A stretch of 64,000 nucleotides of DNA from CAINVV01 sp037137375 (GTDB lineage Bacteria; Bacteroidota; Bacteroidia; Bacteroidales; Prolixibacteraceae). This document shows, in pieces, positions 44,867 through 53,655 of this stretch (position 1 is the stretch's first letter; each line of letters opens with the position of its first letter). The position numbers and the translations under genes were made by a program. Location: the NCBI GenBank assembly GCA_037137375.1, contig JBAXKJ010000022.1, positions 1-64,000 of the forward strand, read 5' to 3'. The notes below the pieces were generated by a model that saw only the letters and a list, made by a program, of their open reading frames with translations, was not told the origin of the DNA and made no database searches.

Positions 44867-47224
44867 TTAAATTATATCCACTGCGTTGGTCGGACATATC
44901 TCCTTGCAGGCATTGCATTTGATGCACAAATCTGTGATGACTTCATGCTTTTGGTGGGGCTTGAAAAGGATCGCCTCAGTTGGACATTTCTGCGCGCATA
45001 AAGTACATCCAATGCATAAATCGTTGATTTTATATTGAATCAGACCGGCGCATTTGCCGGATGGGCATTTTCCGTTAAGATGGGCAATATATTCCTCCCT
45101 GAAATATTTTAGCGTGGAAAGGACCGGATTCGGAGCGGACTTTCCTAATCCACAGAGGCTTCCTTTCTTCGTCCAGGCTGCCAGATATTCCAGTTCTTCC
45201 AAATCTTTCATGACGCCTTTGCCGGATGTGATCTTTGTCAGGATATCTAGCATTTTTTTTGTGCCTATCCGGCAGAAGGTGCATTTTCCACAGGATTCTT
45301 TCTGGGTAAACGAGAGAAAATAATGTGCAATATCCACCATGCAATCATCCTCATCAAGCACTACCAAACCACCGGATCCCATCATAGCCCCTACCTCAAG
45401 CAGGGATTCATAATCGATGGGTGTGTCATAAAGCTGAAGAGGTACACATCCGCCTGAGGGTCCGCCTATCTGTACCGCCTTAAATTTTTTGCCATTCTGA
45501 ACCCCTCCGCCGATTTCTTCTACAATCTGGCGGACTGTAATTCCCATCGGGACCTCGATCAATCCACCCCGGTTGATTTTTCCCGCCAGGGCAAAAACTT
45601 TAGTTCCCTTGCTGGTCATACTTCCTATGGAGGAAAACTTCTCTTCCCCTTCATAAATAATGTACGAGACTTGCGCGAAAGTTTCGGTATTGTTAATCAG
45701 CGTCGGCATATCCCAAAGTCCTTTGGCTGCCGGAAATGGAGGCCGTATCCGTGGAAAGCCCCGCTGGCCTTCGATTGACGCAATAAGAGCCGTCTCTTCA
45801 CCACAGACAAAGGCGCCTGCTCCTTCATAAATGGCGATGTCGAAAGAGAATCCGGATCCCAGAATATCCGCTCCCAGTAAATTATTTTCCCTGCAATTCT
45901 GCAGCGCCTGTCTGATACGTTTAACGGCCAGCGGATATTCGGCACGGATATAGAAAAATCCCTGAGTCGCCTTCACAGCCCAGGCGGCAATCAACATTCC
46001 TTCGATGACCCGGTAGGGATAAGATTCCAGAAGCATCCTGTCCATAAATGCCCCGGGATCACCTTCGTCGCCGTTACAGATCAGGTATTTTACCTCAGAA
46101 GGATGATGAGCGACCATATCCCATTTCGTACCGGTAGGAAATCCTGCGCCTCCTCTTCCGCGGAGTCCGCTATCCCTGATGGTCTGAATGATTTGCTCTG
46201 AAGTCAAACTACTCAGACAGCTTTTCAAAGCCTTGAATCCATCATGTGCTTTATATTCCTCAATATCAAGTGGATTGATTATCCCGCGATAGCGAGTAGC
46301 AATGGGAATCTGCCGGTCGAGAAAATCCGTGACCTGCTTTTCCCTGGCATCAATGGAATATTGTTTGACCCCCTCCCAGACCGCATTGGTCTGAATCTTT
46401 TCGAATAAATGGTAGAGTTCATTTTTTATCCTTTTCAGTGGACCGGCGGCCTTGAAATGGCTTGCAACAATTCCCCTAATCTCCTCCGGCTTAACTTTTG
46501 CATACAAGATCGGTTTTCCATTGTGCGGAATTACTTCGACGAGCGGTACCTGATGGCACATTCCTACACACCCTACATTTTTCAAACTTACCATGATTCC
46601 CGTATCCGCAACAGTCTCTTCGACGGCCTTCTTGACCTCCTCACTACCGGAAGCCACGCAACAAGAACCCAGTCCGATTCTTATCTCACCTTTTATTTCT
46701 GAACCTGACGCGTTTCGAAAGAGCCCAGAACCGGTCTTTGGCAAACCAGAGTGATGCTCAAAATCGGAGATCATTTTTTCGACCGTGTCGGAAGTAACAT
46801 GGCCATAGGTTATTTCATCGATCTGAACTACCGGGGCCAGTGTACAGCAACCCAGACAGGAGACTTTCTCGATCGTGAATTTTCGCGAGACATCCGTATC
46901 TTCGTTTTCAGCAAGTTTAAAATGCCGGCGAATCGTATCGTAAACATGCTCGGCGCCTTTTACATGGCAGGCTGTTCCGACACAAACCTTGATGATATGC
47001 TCTCCAACCGGCTGCATCCTGAACTGCGAATAAAACGAGGCGACTCCAACAATTTGTTCAGGTGTAATCGCTGTCTTTCTGCAAACATACTTTAAGGCAT
47101 CTTCCGGTAGGTAGTTGAACTGTTGCTGAATCGCCTGAAGAATGGGGATAACCGATCCTGGTGAACGTCCATTTTTATCAATTATCTGATCTACTGCCTG
47201 ATATATCGGTATTTTTTCGTCCAC
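44867..47224 (-). CDS. NuoE-NuoF fusion, NADH-oxidising diaphorase subunit
   Basis: This 785-residue protein fuses four parts. They are a NuoE domain (2Fe-2S ligands Cys81, 86, 123, 127) and a second thioredoxin-like 2Fe-2S domain (Cys188/189, 219, 223). The NuoF core has FMN loop GLRGRGGAGFPTGTKW at 353-368, NADH-site text GDEGDPGAFMDR and 4Fe-4S ligands Cys645, 648, 651, 691. The tail carries two 4Fe-4S motifs (Cys737-747 and Cys767-777). Such subunits occur in bifurcating hydrogenases, NADP-reducing hydrogenases and Stn-type transhydrogenases. No hydrogenase catalytic subunit lies nearby. The start is GTG at 47224. It should feed electrons from NADH to the next gene's product, or the reverse. 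Confidence 0.9.
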   Translation of the reverse strand: MDEKIPIYQAVDQIIDKNGRSPGSVIPILQAIQQQFNYLPEDALKYVCRKTAITPEQIVGVASFYSQFRMQPVGEHIIKVCVGTACHVKGAEHVYDTIRRHFKLAENEDTDVSRKFTIEKVSCLGCCTLAPVVQIDEITYGHVTSDTVEKMISDFEHHSGLPKTGSGLFRNASGSEIKGEIRIGLGSCCVASGSEEVKKAVEETVADTGIMVSLKNVGCVGMCHQVPLVEVIPHNGKPILYAKVKPEEIRGIVASHFKAAGPLKRIKNELYHLFEKIQTNAVWEGVKQYSIDAREKQVTDFLDRQIPIATRYRGIINPLDIEEYKAHDGFKALKSCLSSLTSEQIIQTIRDSGLRGRGGAGFPTGTKWDMVAHHPSEVKYLICNGDEGDPGAFMDRMLLESYPYRVIEGMLIAAWAVKATQGFFYIRAEYPLAVKRIRQALQNCRENNLLGADILGSGFSFDIAIYEGAGAFVCGEETALIASIEGQRGFPRIRPPFPAAKGLWDMPTLINNTETFAQVSYIIYEGEEKFSSIGSMTSKGTKVFALAGKINRGGLIEVPMGITVRQIVEEIGGGVQNGKKFKAVQIGGPSGGCVPLQLYDTPIDYESLLEVGAMMGSGGLVVLDEDDCMVDIAHYFLSFTQKESCGKCTFCRIGTKKMLDILTKITSGKGVMKDLEELEYLAAWTKKGSLCGLGKSAPNPVLSTLKYFREEYIAHLNGKCPSGKCAGLIQYKINDLCIGCTLCAQKCPTEAILFKPHQKHEVITDLCIKCNACKEICPTNAVDII

Positions 47225-47230
47225 CTAGTT

Positions 47231-49168
47231 TTATTTTGTTCCAATACAATACAATTGATTCATTCCTCGGATATATGCTCTCCCTCCGATGAAAACAGGT
47301 GAGCAGACAGATTTTTCACCCAGTTCGGGTGTTCCGACCAACTCATAATCTTTGGTTGCCTTCACGATATGCGTCTTTCCGGCCATATCGGTGATGTATA
47401 CTTTCCCGTCAGCAAAAACAGGAGAGGCATAAAAAGGATCGCCATATTCCTGACTCCACAATTTCTTGCCGGTCTTGGCTTCGTAACAGGCAAAAACGCC
47501 ATAAGAGGTTGCAATATAAAGCAAATCCTTGATTGCCAGAGGACTCGAAGCCTCCGGTAGAAATTCGTCGGCTTCCCATGCAATTTCAGGCGTGGCACCG
47601 AGCTTAATTCCGACCATTTTGGCATATTCGTTTGCGGCAAAAACCATCCCATCCGCGTAGCCGACTGAAGGACCAACTTCCCCCGATAGGCAATCGACAG
47701 ACCATAATTCTTTTCCGGTTTCCGGATTGTAACTGCTTACATTGGGATTGCTGGAGAGAATGACTTCCATTTGTTTACCCGTATTCACCAGGGCAGGAGA
47801 GGACCAGGCAATTTTCGATTTCCTGGCAGTTTCCCAAATAGTTTCACCGGTTTTTGTGCTTAAGGCCAGAAGCTTTCCTGCTCTGTTGGTGTCATATTGA
47901 ACCAGTAGTTTATCCTTGTAAACTATCAGTGACGACGAGTGACCGTAATGATTATCAGGTACCCCAAGATTTCTTCCCCAGAGTCGTTTGCCTTCCAAAT
48001 CGAACGCGATTACATCGCCAGTTGCAAATATCGCAAACACCGCTTTCCCATCTGTTGCCATAGTTGGAGCGGCTAGTCCGGTATCAGTAGTCACTTTTGG
48101 CATACTTGCAGGTGATCCGGCAATCTTATCTGCTGCCCCTTCCCAAATAGGTTTGCCGGTGTTTTTATCGTAACAATATACCATCCGAGCCTGAGCATCT
48201 GCTCCGGTAACAAATAACCGATCGCCCCAGATAATTGGAGTACTGAATCCGGATTTTGGAATTTTTACTTTCCAAAGGATATTTTTACCACTGCCGCCAT
48301 TCCAATCTGTAGGTGTGTTTTTTTGAAAAGCTACTCCGATACCTTCAGAACCTCTGAAATTGGGGTAGTTGGATTTCAATTCTGCCTGTGACGGGAAACC
48401 CTTTGGGACATCGCTCTGAGCCGCGGTGGCAGGCGGGGTAGAACCCTTCAGATTATTTGCTGCCGTTAAGGATTCAGTCTGTGAATCGTTAGGTTTTTTA
48501 ACCGGGCCTTTCTCTGAATCAACCTTTGACCCCGGATTTTCAACTACATTTTTTTCTGTTGTACCAGATTTTTGTGTACCTGCCGCAGGAGTTAGTGCAT
48601 TTGCGGTTCCGATGGCTTTGGTTGCTTCTGTTGTATTTGGAGAGATTTCCTGGCTAGCAATTGGCTCCTCACTTACCTGATAATCTTTCAGCACATTATT
48701 GGAAAGATAGCCTGCCGCAAGCGCCAGGAGAATAAGACCCGATCCTGAAAACAGGATCCATTTTCTGGCAAGCAAGTCATCCAGTCCCCCTGCTTCCCTG
48801 ATCTTGTCAATTTCGTCCAGTTTTGAGACGGTGGACTGTATGTATCTGACAGAGAGTACTGTTAGTAATACGCTAAGAATCAGGAGGTAACTGCCTGTTC
48901 GGAGTTGCCAGTGACTCGTAAAGTACGCCTTCCTGGCCATCAGGTCAAAGGCCCTTATCTCAGCTTTTAAGTTATCATCCGAAGGATTCTGACTCAGTCG
49001 CTTAACGAGAGCCGGAATGGTCTTGTTATTAATCGGATCATTTACTTTCGTTTGAACAAAGTTGGCAATCAGAAGAAACGTCATTGCCAGGGAAAATAAG
49101 GCAGTAACCCAACCCGCAATACGTGCCAGCCTGATTTTTTCGCTATCCGTCATGATTATTTTATTCAT
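47231..49168 (-). CDS. Membrane-anchored PQQ-like beta-propeller protein (645 aa)
   Basis: The N-terminal third has three hydrophobic helices (about 17-34, 87-107 and 133-153). A low-complexity Thr/Glu/Lys/Ala linker (about 160-255) follows, then a beta-propeller starting YPNFRGSEGIG with blades such as YCYDKNTGKPIWEG and LLALSTKTGETIWETA. The propeller should face the periplasm. Neither a haem motif nor a clear PQQ ligand set is seen. The short helical domain is reminiscent of a membrane subunit of an electron-transfer complex. It lies between the NosR/NapH-like gene (7-base gap) and the NuoEF gene (6-base gap), which places it at the junction of the membrane and cytosolic parts of the system. 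Confidence 0.82.
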   Translation of the reverse strand: MNKIIMTDSEKIRLARIAGWVTALFSLAMTFLLIANFVQTKVNDPINNKTIPALVKRLSQNPSDDNLKAEIRAFDLMARKAYFTSHWQLRTGSYLLILSVLLTVLSVRYIQSTVSKLDEIDKIREAGGLDDLLARKWILFSGSGLILLALAAGYLSNNVLKDYQVSEEPIASQEISPNTTEATKAIGTANALTPAAGTQKSGTTEKNVVENPGSKVDSEKGPVKKPNDSQTESLTAANNLKGSTPPATAAQSDVPKGFPSQAELKSNYPNFRGSEGIGVAFQKNTPTDWNGGSGKNILWKVKIPKSGFSTPIIWGDRLFVTGADAQARMVYCYDKNTGKPIWEGAADKIAGSPASMPKVTTDTGLAAPTMATDGKAVFAIFATGDVIAFDLEGKRLWGRNLGVPDNHYGHSSSLIVYKDKLLVQYDTNRAGKLLALSTKTGETIWETARKSKIAWSSPALVNTGKQMEVILSSNPNVSSYNPETGKELWSVDCLSGEVGPSVGYADGMVFAANEYAKMVGIKLGATPEIAWEADEFLPEASSPLAIKDLLYIATSYGVFACYEAKTGKKLWSQEYGDPFYASPVFADGKVYITDMAGKTHIVKATKDYELVGTPELGEKSVCSPVFIGGRAYIRGMNQLYCIGTK

Positions 49169-49175
49169 TTGTATC

Positions 49176-50444
49176 TTACTCTTTTACGGGACAATAACTC
49201 ATACACCTGGCACAACTAAGGCAATTGGTCTTGTTCGGTTCCCAGTCTTCCCGCCTCCGGAAAACGGACAATCTCATTAACCTGCTGCCAATGACCAATC
49301 CCATGAATCCTCCAAGCAGCCAGCCGCCGATATAAAATTGTTTTCTGATTTCTACTGCTTCGGCCATTAATTTTTCGGTCGATTTACCCAAGCTCAAGAA
49401 GCTTCTCACGTCAATATTGTTAGGATCTTCTTTCACTTCAGGATGTTTAACAATTAGATCTGCCAGGTAGACGGTTCGGTTGATCATCGAAAGTGGTACC
49501 TGCATTTTCGAACCGGCAAAGCCTCCTAATCCGACCCAAAGCGGAAAAACCAAAAAATAGATGATGAGCCTGTTGACGTTGGTTCTTCTCTTGCCAGTTT
49601 CTGCCACAGGTTCATCAATGGCTCCAAAAGGACAGGAATTAGCGCATAGTTTGCATTGAATGCAGGCTGATGGGGTGATGGTCATGTGCCGGGAAGAGAA
49701 TTTTGACATCCATCCGAGCAGCACACCATATGGGCAGAAGAATCTGCAATAAGGCCTGGCAACGAAGATCCCAACAAGTAAAAATAATACTCCCAGGACC
49801 AACATATGGAAAGGGGCATCAAATCTAAAGAAGCCGACGAACGGGTCGTACCGGCAAATAATGAAGTCTGATTTCGTCGCGACAAAGAGGGCTGCCAGTC
49901 CGAGATATAGAAAAGGAATCAGGCCCAGGATCTGCTGGATCCATTTTGGTAGTTCGATCGGCTGAAAGATTACTAAATCCTGAATGGCGCCGAGAGGACA
50001 GGCTCCGGCACAAAATATCCGACCAACAAACAAGGCAAAAACCAAGGGTAGCAAAAAGAAAATCAGGGCCGAAACAGGTATAGCATAAGTGGGATCGACG
50101 ACAGCAAGGATGACATTTTGTATGGATCCAATGGCGCAAATACAACCTTCGCGGTAGAGACCAAAATAAAGCAGGGAAAATACGGAGACCCAGAAGACTC
50201 CCGCTCTGGAACGTTTTTTTAAAATAAACCAGGTAGAAATAAGGAGAACTGCCAACAAAATCACCACGTCCAAATATTCGAGAAGTTGGAATCTTGCCAA
50301 AGGGGTAGTGGTATTTGGCTGTGTGTATCCGGTAGCAAATTCGGGCTTTGGAAACCTTTGTTGAGCTTCGATAGCCAACAAGGAGGAAGTACTGGAAATC
50401 AACAGTGTAATAAACAACAAATATTTTATCAGGCTATTTTTCAT
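49176..50444 (-). CDS. NosR/NapH-like polytopic membrane iron-sulfur protein
   Basis: This 422-residue protein has a signal-like first helix and about six further hydrophobic helices. Cysteine motifs in order are GCICAIGS (101, 103), CAGACP (145, 149), CRFFCP (233, 237), a full 4Fe-4S set CIQCKLCANSCP (261-271) and a second set CLSCARCMSYCP (408-418) at the extreme C-terminus. The CxxxCP pairs in the helix bundle are the hallmark of the NosR/NapH/CcoG family, which passes electrons between quinols and iron-sulfur proteins across the inner membrane. The FMN-binding domain of true NosR is absent. The gene overlaps the Tat ferredoxin gene by 4 bases, so a NapGH-like pair is likely. Confidence 0.85.
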   Translation of the reverse strand: MKNSLIKYLLFITLLISSTSSLLAIEAQQRFPKPEFATGYTQPNTTTPLARFQLLEYLDVVILLAVLLISTWFILKKRSRAGVFWVSVFSLLYFGLYREGCICAIGSIQNVILAVVDPTYAIPVSALIFFLLPLVFALFVGRIFCAGACPLGAIQDLVIFQPIELPKWIQQILGLIPFLYLGLAALFVATKSDFIICRYDPFVGFFRFDAPFHMLVLGVLFLLVGIFVARPYCRFFCPYGVLLGWMSKFSSRHMTITPSACIQCKLCANSCPFGAIDEPVAETGKRRTNVNRLIIYFLVFPLWVGLGGFAGSKMQVPLSMINRTVYLADLIVKHPEVKEDPNNIDVRSFLSLGKSTEKLMAEAVEIRKQFYIGGWLLGGFMGLVIGSRLMRLSVFRRREDWEPNKTNCLSCARCMSYCPVKE

Positions 50445-51028
50445 CCTTTTTTAGTCTCTTTTTTCCAACCCCCTTTGATCAGATACGGCTTATCTGCCGG
50501 TACCCTTGTGAAGGCTTTTGCTGGGCATAATCTGGCGATGGCACACTGGTTGCAATTTTTACAGCGATCATGCCGTATCTGCAGATGAAGGGATCCATTG
50601 CCAAAAGAGGTGCAACCGGCCACACATTTGGCGCATCCAATACATAAACTCTCATCGATGACATATTCGTAAAACGGATCCTCAATGTACTTTCGCTGAA
50701 TGGCGGCAGTTGGGCAGAGCTGGTTCTCCGCAGCGGTACTCCGGGCATTAGGATCAGGTTTAAGATAGCCACCGCACAGATCACAGTATCCACAAAGGTT
50801 ATAGGCATGAACGCATTTTACTGCTGAAGGCATCATGACGCATTCGGTCGCGCAACGGCCGCATTGTACGCATTTAAAAGGATCAATCTGCCAGACCATC
50901 CCGGAGGCTTTAGATTTCAGCACCGAAAAACCGGCAATCCCAACCAGTGTACCTGCCAGGGTTAACTGCATTCCGTTTTTTAAAAATCGGCGCCGGTGGA
51001 TATGACCTGATTCAGAATTATCCTTCAT
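50441..51028 (-). CDS. Tat-exported NapG-like ferredoxin with four 4Fe-4S sites
   Basis: This 195-residue protein starts with a twin-arginine signal (HRRRFLKNG plus a hydrophobic stretch to about 36). It then has four cysteine groups: 53/56/59/63, 79/82/85 with 105, 129/132/135/139 and 156/159/162/168. That is the layout of NapG/MauM and related periplasmic ferredoxins. With the membrane protein encoded next (4-base overlap) it should form an electron relay between the quinone pool and a periplasmic partner. No nitrate reductase genes (napA, napB) are present, so the acceptor or donor is something else. Confidence 0.87.
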   Translation of the reverse strand: MKDNSESGHIHRRRFLKNGMQLTLAGTLVGIAGFSVLKSKASGMVWQIDPFKCVQCGRCATECVMMPSAVKCVHAYNLCGYCDLCGGYLKPDPNARSTAAENQLCPTAAIQRKYIEDPFYEYVIDESLCIGCAKCVAGCTSFGNGSLHLQIRHDRCKNCNQCAIARLCPAKAFTRVPADKPYLIKGGWKKETKKG

Positions 51029-51258
51029 TATTTCTGATTCTTAAGACCTTGTTTGATAGCAATATTTTTCCTTTGCTGACTTGCCTGATCCAGATTGCAA
51101 TGCTCAATTTTCCGGCAACTTTCACAGAATTGATTATCCCCGCAGCCATAAAGGCTCACTCTGTTGTTTGTCAGCAGAATTCCTGAACCGCCAACAAGAG
51201 CTGAAAGACAGGTCAACTGCCCGGCTTTTCTGAAGAATTCCCTTCTATTTGTTGCCAT
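51028..51258 (-). CDS. Tiny Tat-signal Cys-rich protein (76 aa)
   Basis: The product begins with a twin-arginine signal (NRREFFRKAG followed by a moderately hydrophobic stretch). After likely cleavage near residue 35 only about 40 residues remain. These hold four cysteines in the order Cys39-x5-Cys45-x2-Cys48-x5-Cys54, then a polar basic tail. Tat export implies folding around a cofactor before transport, so a single iron-sulfur cluster or a metal site is plausible. I know of no named family. The frame could open at 51303, but the ATG at 51258 puts the RR motif in the right place. It overlaps genes on both sides (1 and 14 bases), so it belongs to the operon. Confidence 0.7.
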   Translation of the reverse strand: MATNRREFFRKAGQLTCLSALVGGSGILLTNNRVSLYGCGDNQFCESCRKIEHCNLDQASQQRKNIAIKQGLKNQK

Positions 51259-52222
51259 CTTTTTTTCTTTCAAAAATACGTACCTGCAACCTGTCATAAT
51301 CAAGTGCCACCACTCGCTGTTCCTCGTCGATAGTCACATCCGGAGCATACCATCCGTTTTCAAACATTTTTGGTGAAGCTACAATACCTTGCATCACTCC
51401 GTGCTGATCGTATAATTTAATTCTCGGAATTCCTTTCTCGCTGGTTACAAATGAATTATCAGCAAGAATGGCAAACTGTGCAGGATTGCAGCATCCGCAG
51501 AAACCATCGATTTTTGTGGATGCCTTCCCCCAGGAAGTTCGCAGGGATCCGTCTTTGTTATAATTCTCCAGACTGTGCTGACCCGTATTAGCCACCCAAA
51601 GGAAGCCATTATCATCGAGGGCTACATCGAAATAAGGACTTGGAATAATATATCCGGGAACACCTTTCTCGACACTCATTTCACCGATTCTCAGTAAAAT
51701 CTGACCTTTAGCGTTGCAATGATACACGATCCGGTTTCCGGCGTCAGCCACAAATACATTTCTTCCATTGACGGCCAAAGAAGTAATCACTGATCGATCA
51801 CCAAAACTATCCCATTTAGTAAGCTGTTTGCCATTGACATCAAATTCACCTGCAGAATGAATAAACCCAATCCAAAGGTTACCATCTTTAGCTGTGGTAA
51901 TACAGGTGGCAGTGTCGGGAAGATCCGTATTCATTAATTGCTTACCTGAATAATCGAATTTTAGTAGATTTTTTTCGGTTACAACATAAATAATTTTGCC
52001 TGATACGGCTATGCCTTTTGGTGAAAATGCCTGAACCGGGAAAGTGACAATTTCATTGTAAAGAATGGCAGTTGAATCAACTTTTCTGAACTGATCCATG
52101 TCGTAGTTGTAGGGATTAGGAATGTTTTTTCCCGCCTTATTCCCAATAAAATCCTTGCCAATTATGACAATTATAGCAAGCGCTAAAATTATCAGGATAA
52201 TATTTACCTGTTTTCTGCTCAT
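51245..52222 (-). CDS. NHL-repeat beta-propeller, membrane anchored
   Basis: One N-terminal hydrophobic helix (IILIILALAIIVIIG) anchors a six-bladed NHL/SMP-30-like propeller. Typical text includes DGNLWIGFIHSAGEFDVNG, NVFVADAGNRIVYHCNAKG and GFLWVANTGQHSLENYNKDG. An unusual cysteine group FCGCCNP sits in the fifth blade and could bind a metal or be redox active. The frame can open at a TTG at 52249 inside the upstream gene. I prefer the ATG at 52222 (MSRKQVNIIL). The gene overlaps the tiny Tat protein gene by 14 bases. It probably acts at the periplasmic face with the Tat proteins. Confidence 0.78.
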   Translation of the reverse strand: MSRKQVNIILIILALAIIVIIGKDFIGNKAGKNIPNPYNYDMDQFRKVDSTAILYNEIVTFPVQAFSPKGIAVSGKIIYVVTEKNLLKFDYSGKQLMNTDLPDTATCITTAKDGNLWIGFIHSAGEFDVNGKQLTKWDSFGDRSVITSLAVNGRNVFVADAGNRIVYHCNAKGQILLRIGEMSVEKGVPGYIIPSPYFDVALDDNGFLWVANTGQHSLENYNKDGSLRTSWGKASTKIDGFCGCCNPAQFAILADNSFVTSEKGIPRIKLYDQHGVMQGIVASPKMFENGWYAPDVTIDEEQRVVALDYDRLQVRIFERKKDGNK

Positions 52223-52230
52223 CTCTTTCT

Positions 52231-53649
52231 TTAATTTAAGTTGACACAATACATTGTCTTGGAATCACGAAGTATTAAAAGTCCATCAGCAATTGCCATC
52301 GGTGCCCAGGCATCACTGCCATCAAAAAGCTTCTTTTGAGCCAGTTGTACATATTTATTAGCATCCGGTCTGAGCATGGTCAAGGTCCCGTCATCACTCA
52401 GAACGAACATTTTTTTGTCTGCAATCAGGTAAGGACCTAACCCGAACCGGCCCTCTTTCCCTGACGACCAGATTACTTTTGTCACATCATCCGGACTCAC
52501 GCAAATAAGCTGATTGCGCAAGGGACCGGCATCTTTTGGCTGGATCGCATACAACAATCCGTTCCATACAATAGGCGTCTGCTGTTCGCATGCCATTCCG
52601 TTTTTCGGACCATATTCTTTTAAAACCTTAACGGAATAGCCTTCAGATGAGGTGTTTACCTGTATCATCATGCTGCCTGCCCCATATCCAGCACTTAAAA
52701 ATACTTTTCCGTCAGGAAAACAAACCGGAGCGGGGGCGACAACGGAGTGATTCCAGGCAGTTGATTGCCAAAGTATTTTTCCTTCATCCGGACCTTCCGC
52801 CGAAACACCAAGAACTCCTCCCACTGCACTGTAAACATACATTTTTTTGCCGTTCAGGGTCCAGGGGATTATGGAAGAATGTGACATTTTCAAGTTGCCG
52901 GTATTGGGTGTTTCCCACACAACTTTTCCGGTCGCACAATCAATGGCAGTCATGATCATACTTCCACCAGGAGCCAGAATGACCCTGTTCCGGTCTATCA
53001 TCGGGCATTGTCCGGTAAACCATAGTGGCACTTCTGATTTATACTGTTTGACCATATCTATTCCCCAAATCAAATCACCTGATTCACGCTTCACGCACAT
53101 GACATGACATCTTGGACCAATAGTCACCACATAATCTGCAGTGACCGCAGGTACAGTCCGCGACATTCCATGGTTCCTTTTCAAAGTAACACCATAAGAA
53201 CGGCGCCAAATCTCTTTCCCATCATTTAAAGCGAAACACCTGAGTGCATCCTCCCGTTTTTGTTCGTCGTAATCCATTAGATAGACTTTGCCGTCAAAAA
53301 TAGAGGGTCCTGCATGTCCTTCTCCCAATTCAACGGACCAGCGAATTTCAGGCTGATTGGCAGACCAGCTATTCTTTAATGGAACAGAGGTCGCACATAT
53401 ATTGTCATAACCGGCCCCTCTGAAATTAGTCCATGAGGCTTTTGAAGAGAAAGATGAACTGCCGTAGACTTTGAAATTCTCACCTATATTCACCTTCTCA
53501 TTTACTAGCAACGAATCGGTACCCCGATTGTCCTGCCCAGGCAAACTCTCAGTAAAATGTGTGGTAGGATCCCTGAATAGCCACCATAACAGAAGTAATA
53601 ATATTACCGCTGCTAATAGCCATCCTCCATATTTAACCTCAATTTTCAA
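52231..53649 (-). CDS. Membrane-anchored PQQ-like beta-propeller protein (472 aa)
   Basis: One N-terminal helix (LLAAVILLLLLWWLF) is followed by a short linker and a propeller that opens with SWTNFRGAGYDNICAT. Blades include CFALNDGKEIWRRSYG, MCVKRESGDLIWGID and TAIDCATGKVVWETP. The only usable start is a TTG at 53649, two codons after the stop of the upstream gene and in the same frame, so low-level readthrough or re-initiation could link the two propellers. No haem motif is present. It is the second gene of the thirteen-gene run. I infer a periplasmic scaffolding or substrate-binding role. Confidence 0.8.
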   Translation of the reverse strand: MKIEVKYGGWLLAAVILLLLLWWLFRDPTTHFTESLPGQDNRGTDSLLVNEKVNIGENFKVYGSSSFSSKASWTNFRGAGYDNICATSVPLKNSWSANQPEIRWSVELGEGHAGPSIFDGKVYLMDYDEQKREDALRCFALNDGKEIWRRSYGVTLKRNHGMSRTVPAVTADYVVTIGPRCHVMCVKRESGDLIWGIDMVKQYKSEVPLWFTGQCPMIDRNRVILAPGGSMIMTAIDCATGKVVWETPNTGNLKMSHSSIIPWTLNGKKMYVYSAVGGVLGVSAEGPDEGKILWQSTAWNHSVVAPAPVCFPDGKVFLSAGYGAGSMMIQVNTSSEGYSVKVLKEYGPKNGMACEQQTPIVWNGLLYAIQPKDAGPLRNQLICVSPDDVTKVIWSSGKEGRFGLGPYLIADKKMFVLSDDGTLTMLRPDANKYVQLAQKKLFDGSDAWAPMAIADGLLILRDSKTMYCVNLN

Positions 53650-53655
53650 ATTAAA

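Noticed and set aside
43294..47224. Electron-bifurcating [FeFe] hydrogenase
   Set aside because: The H-cluster motifs of the catalytic subunit are absent from both proteins and from their neighbours.
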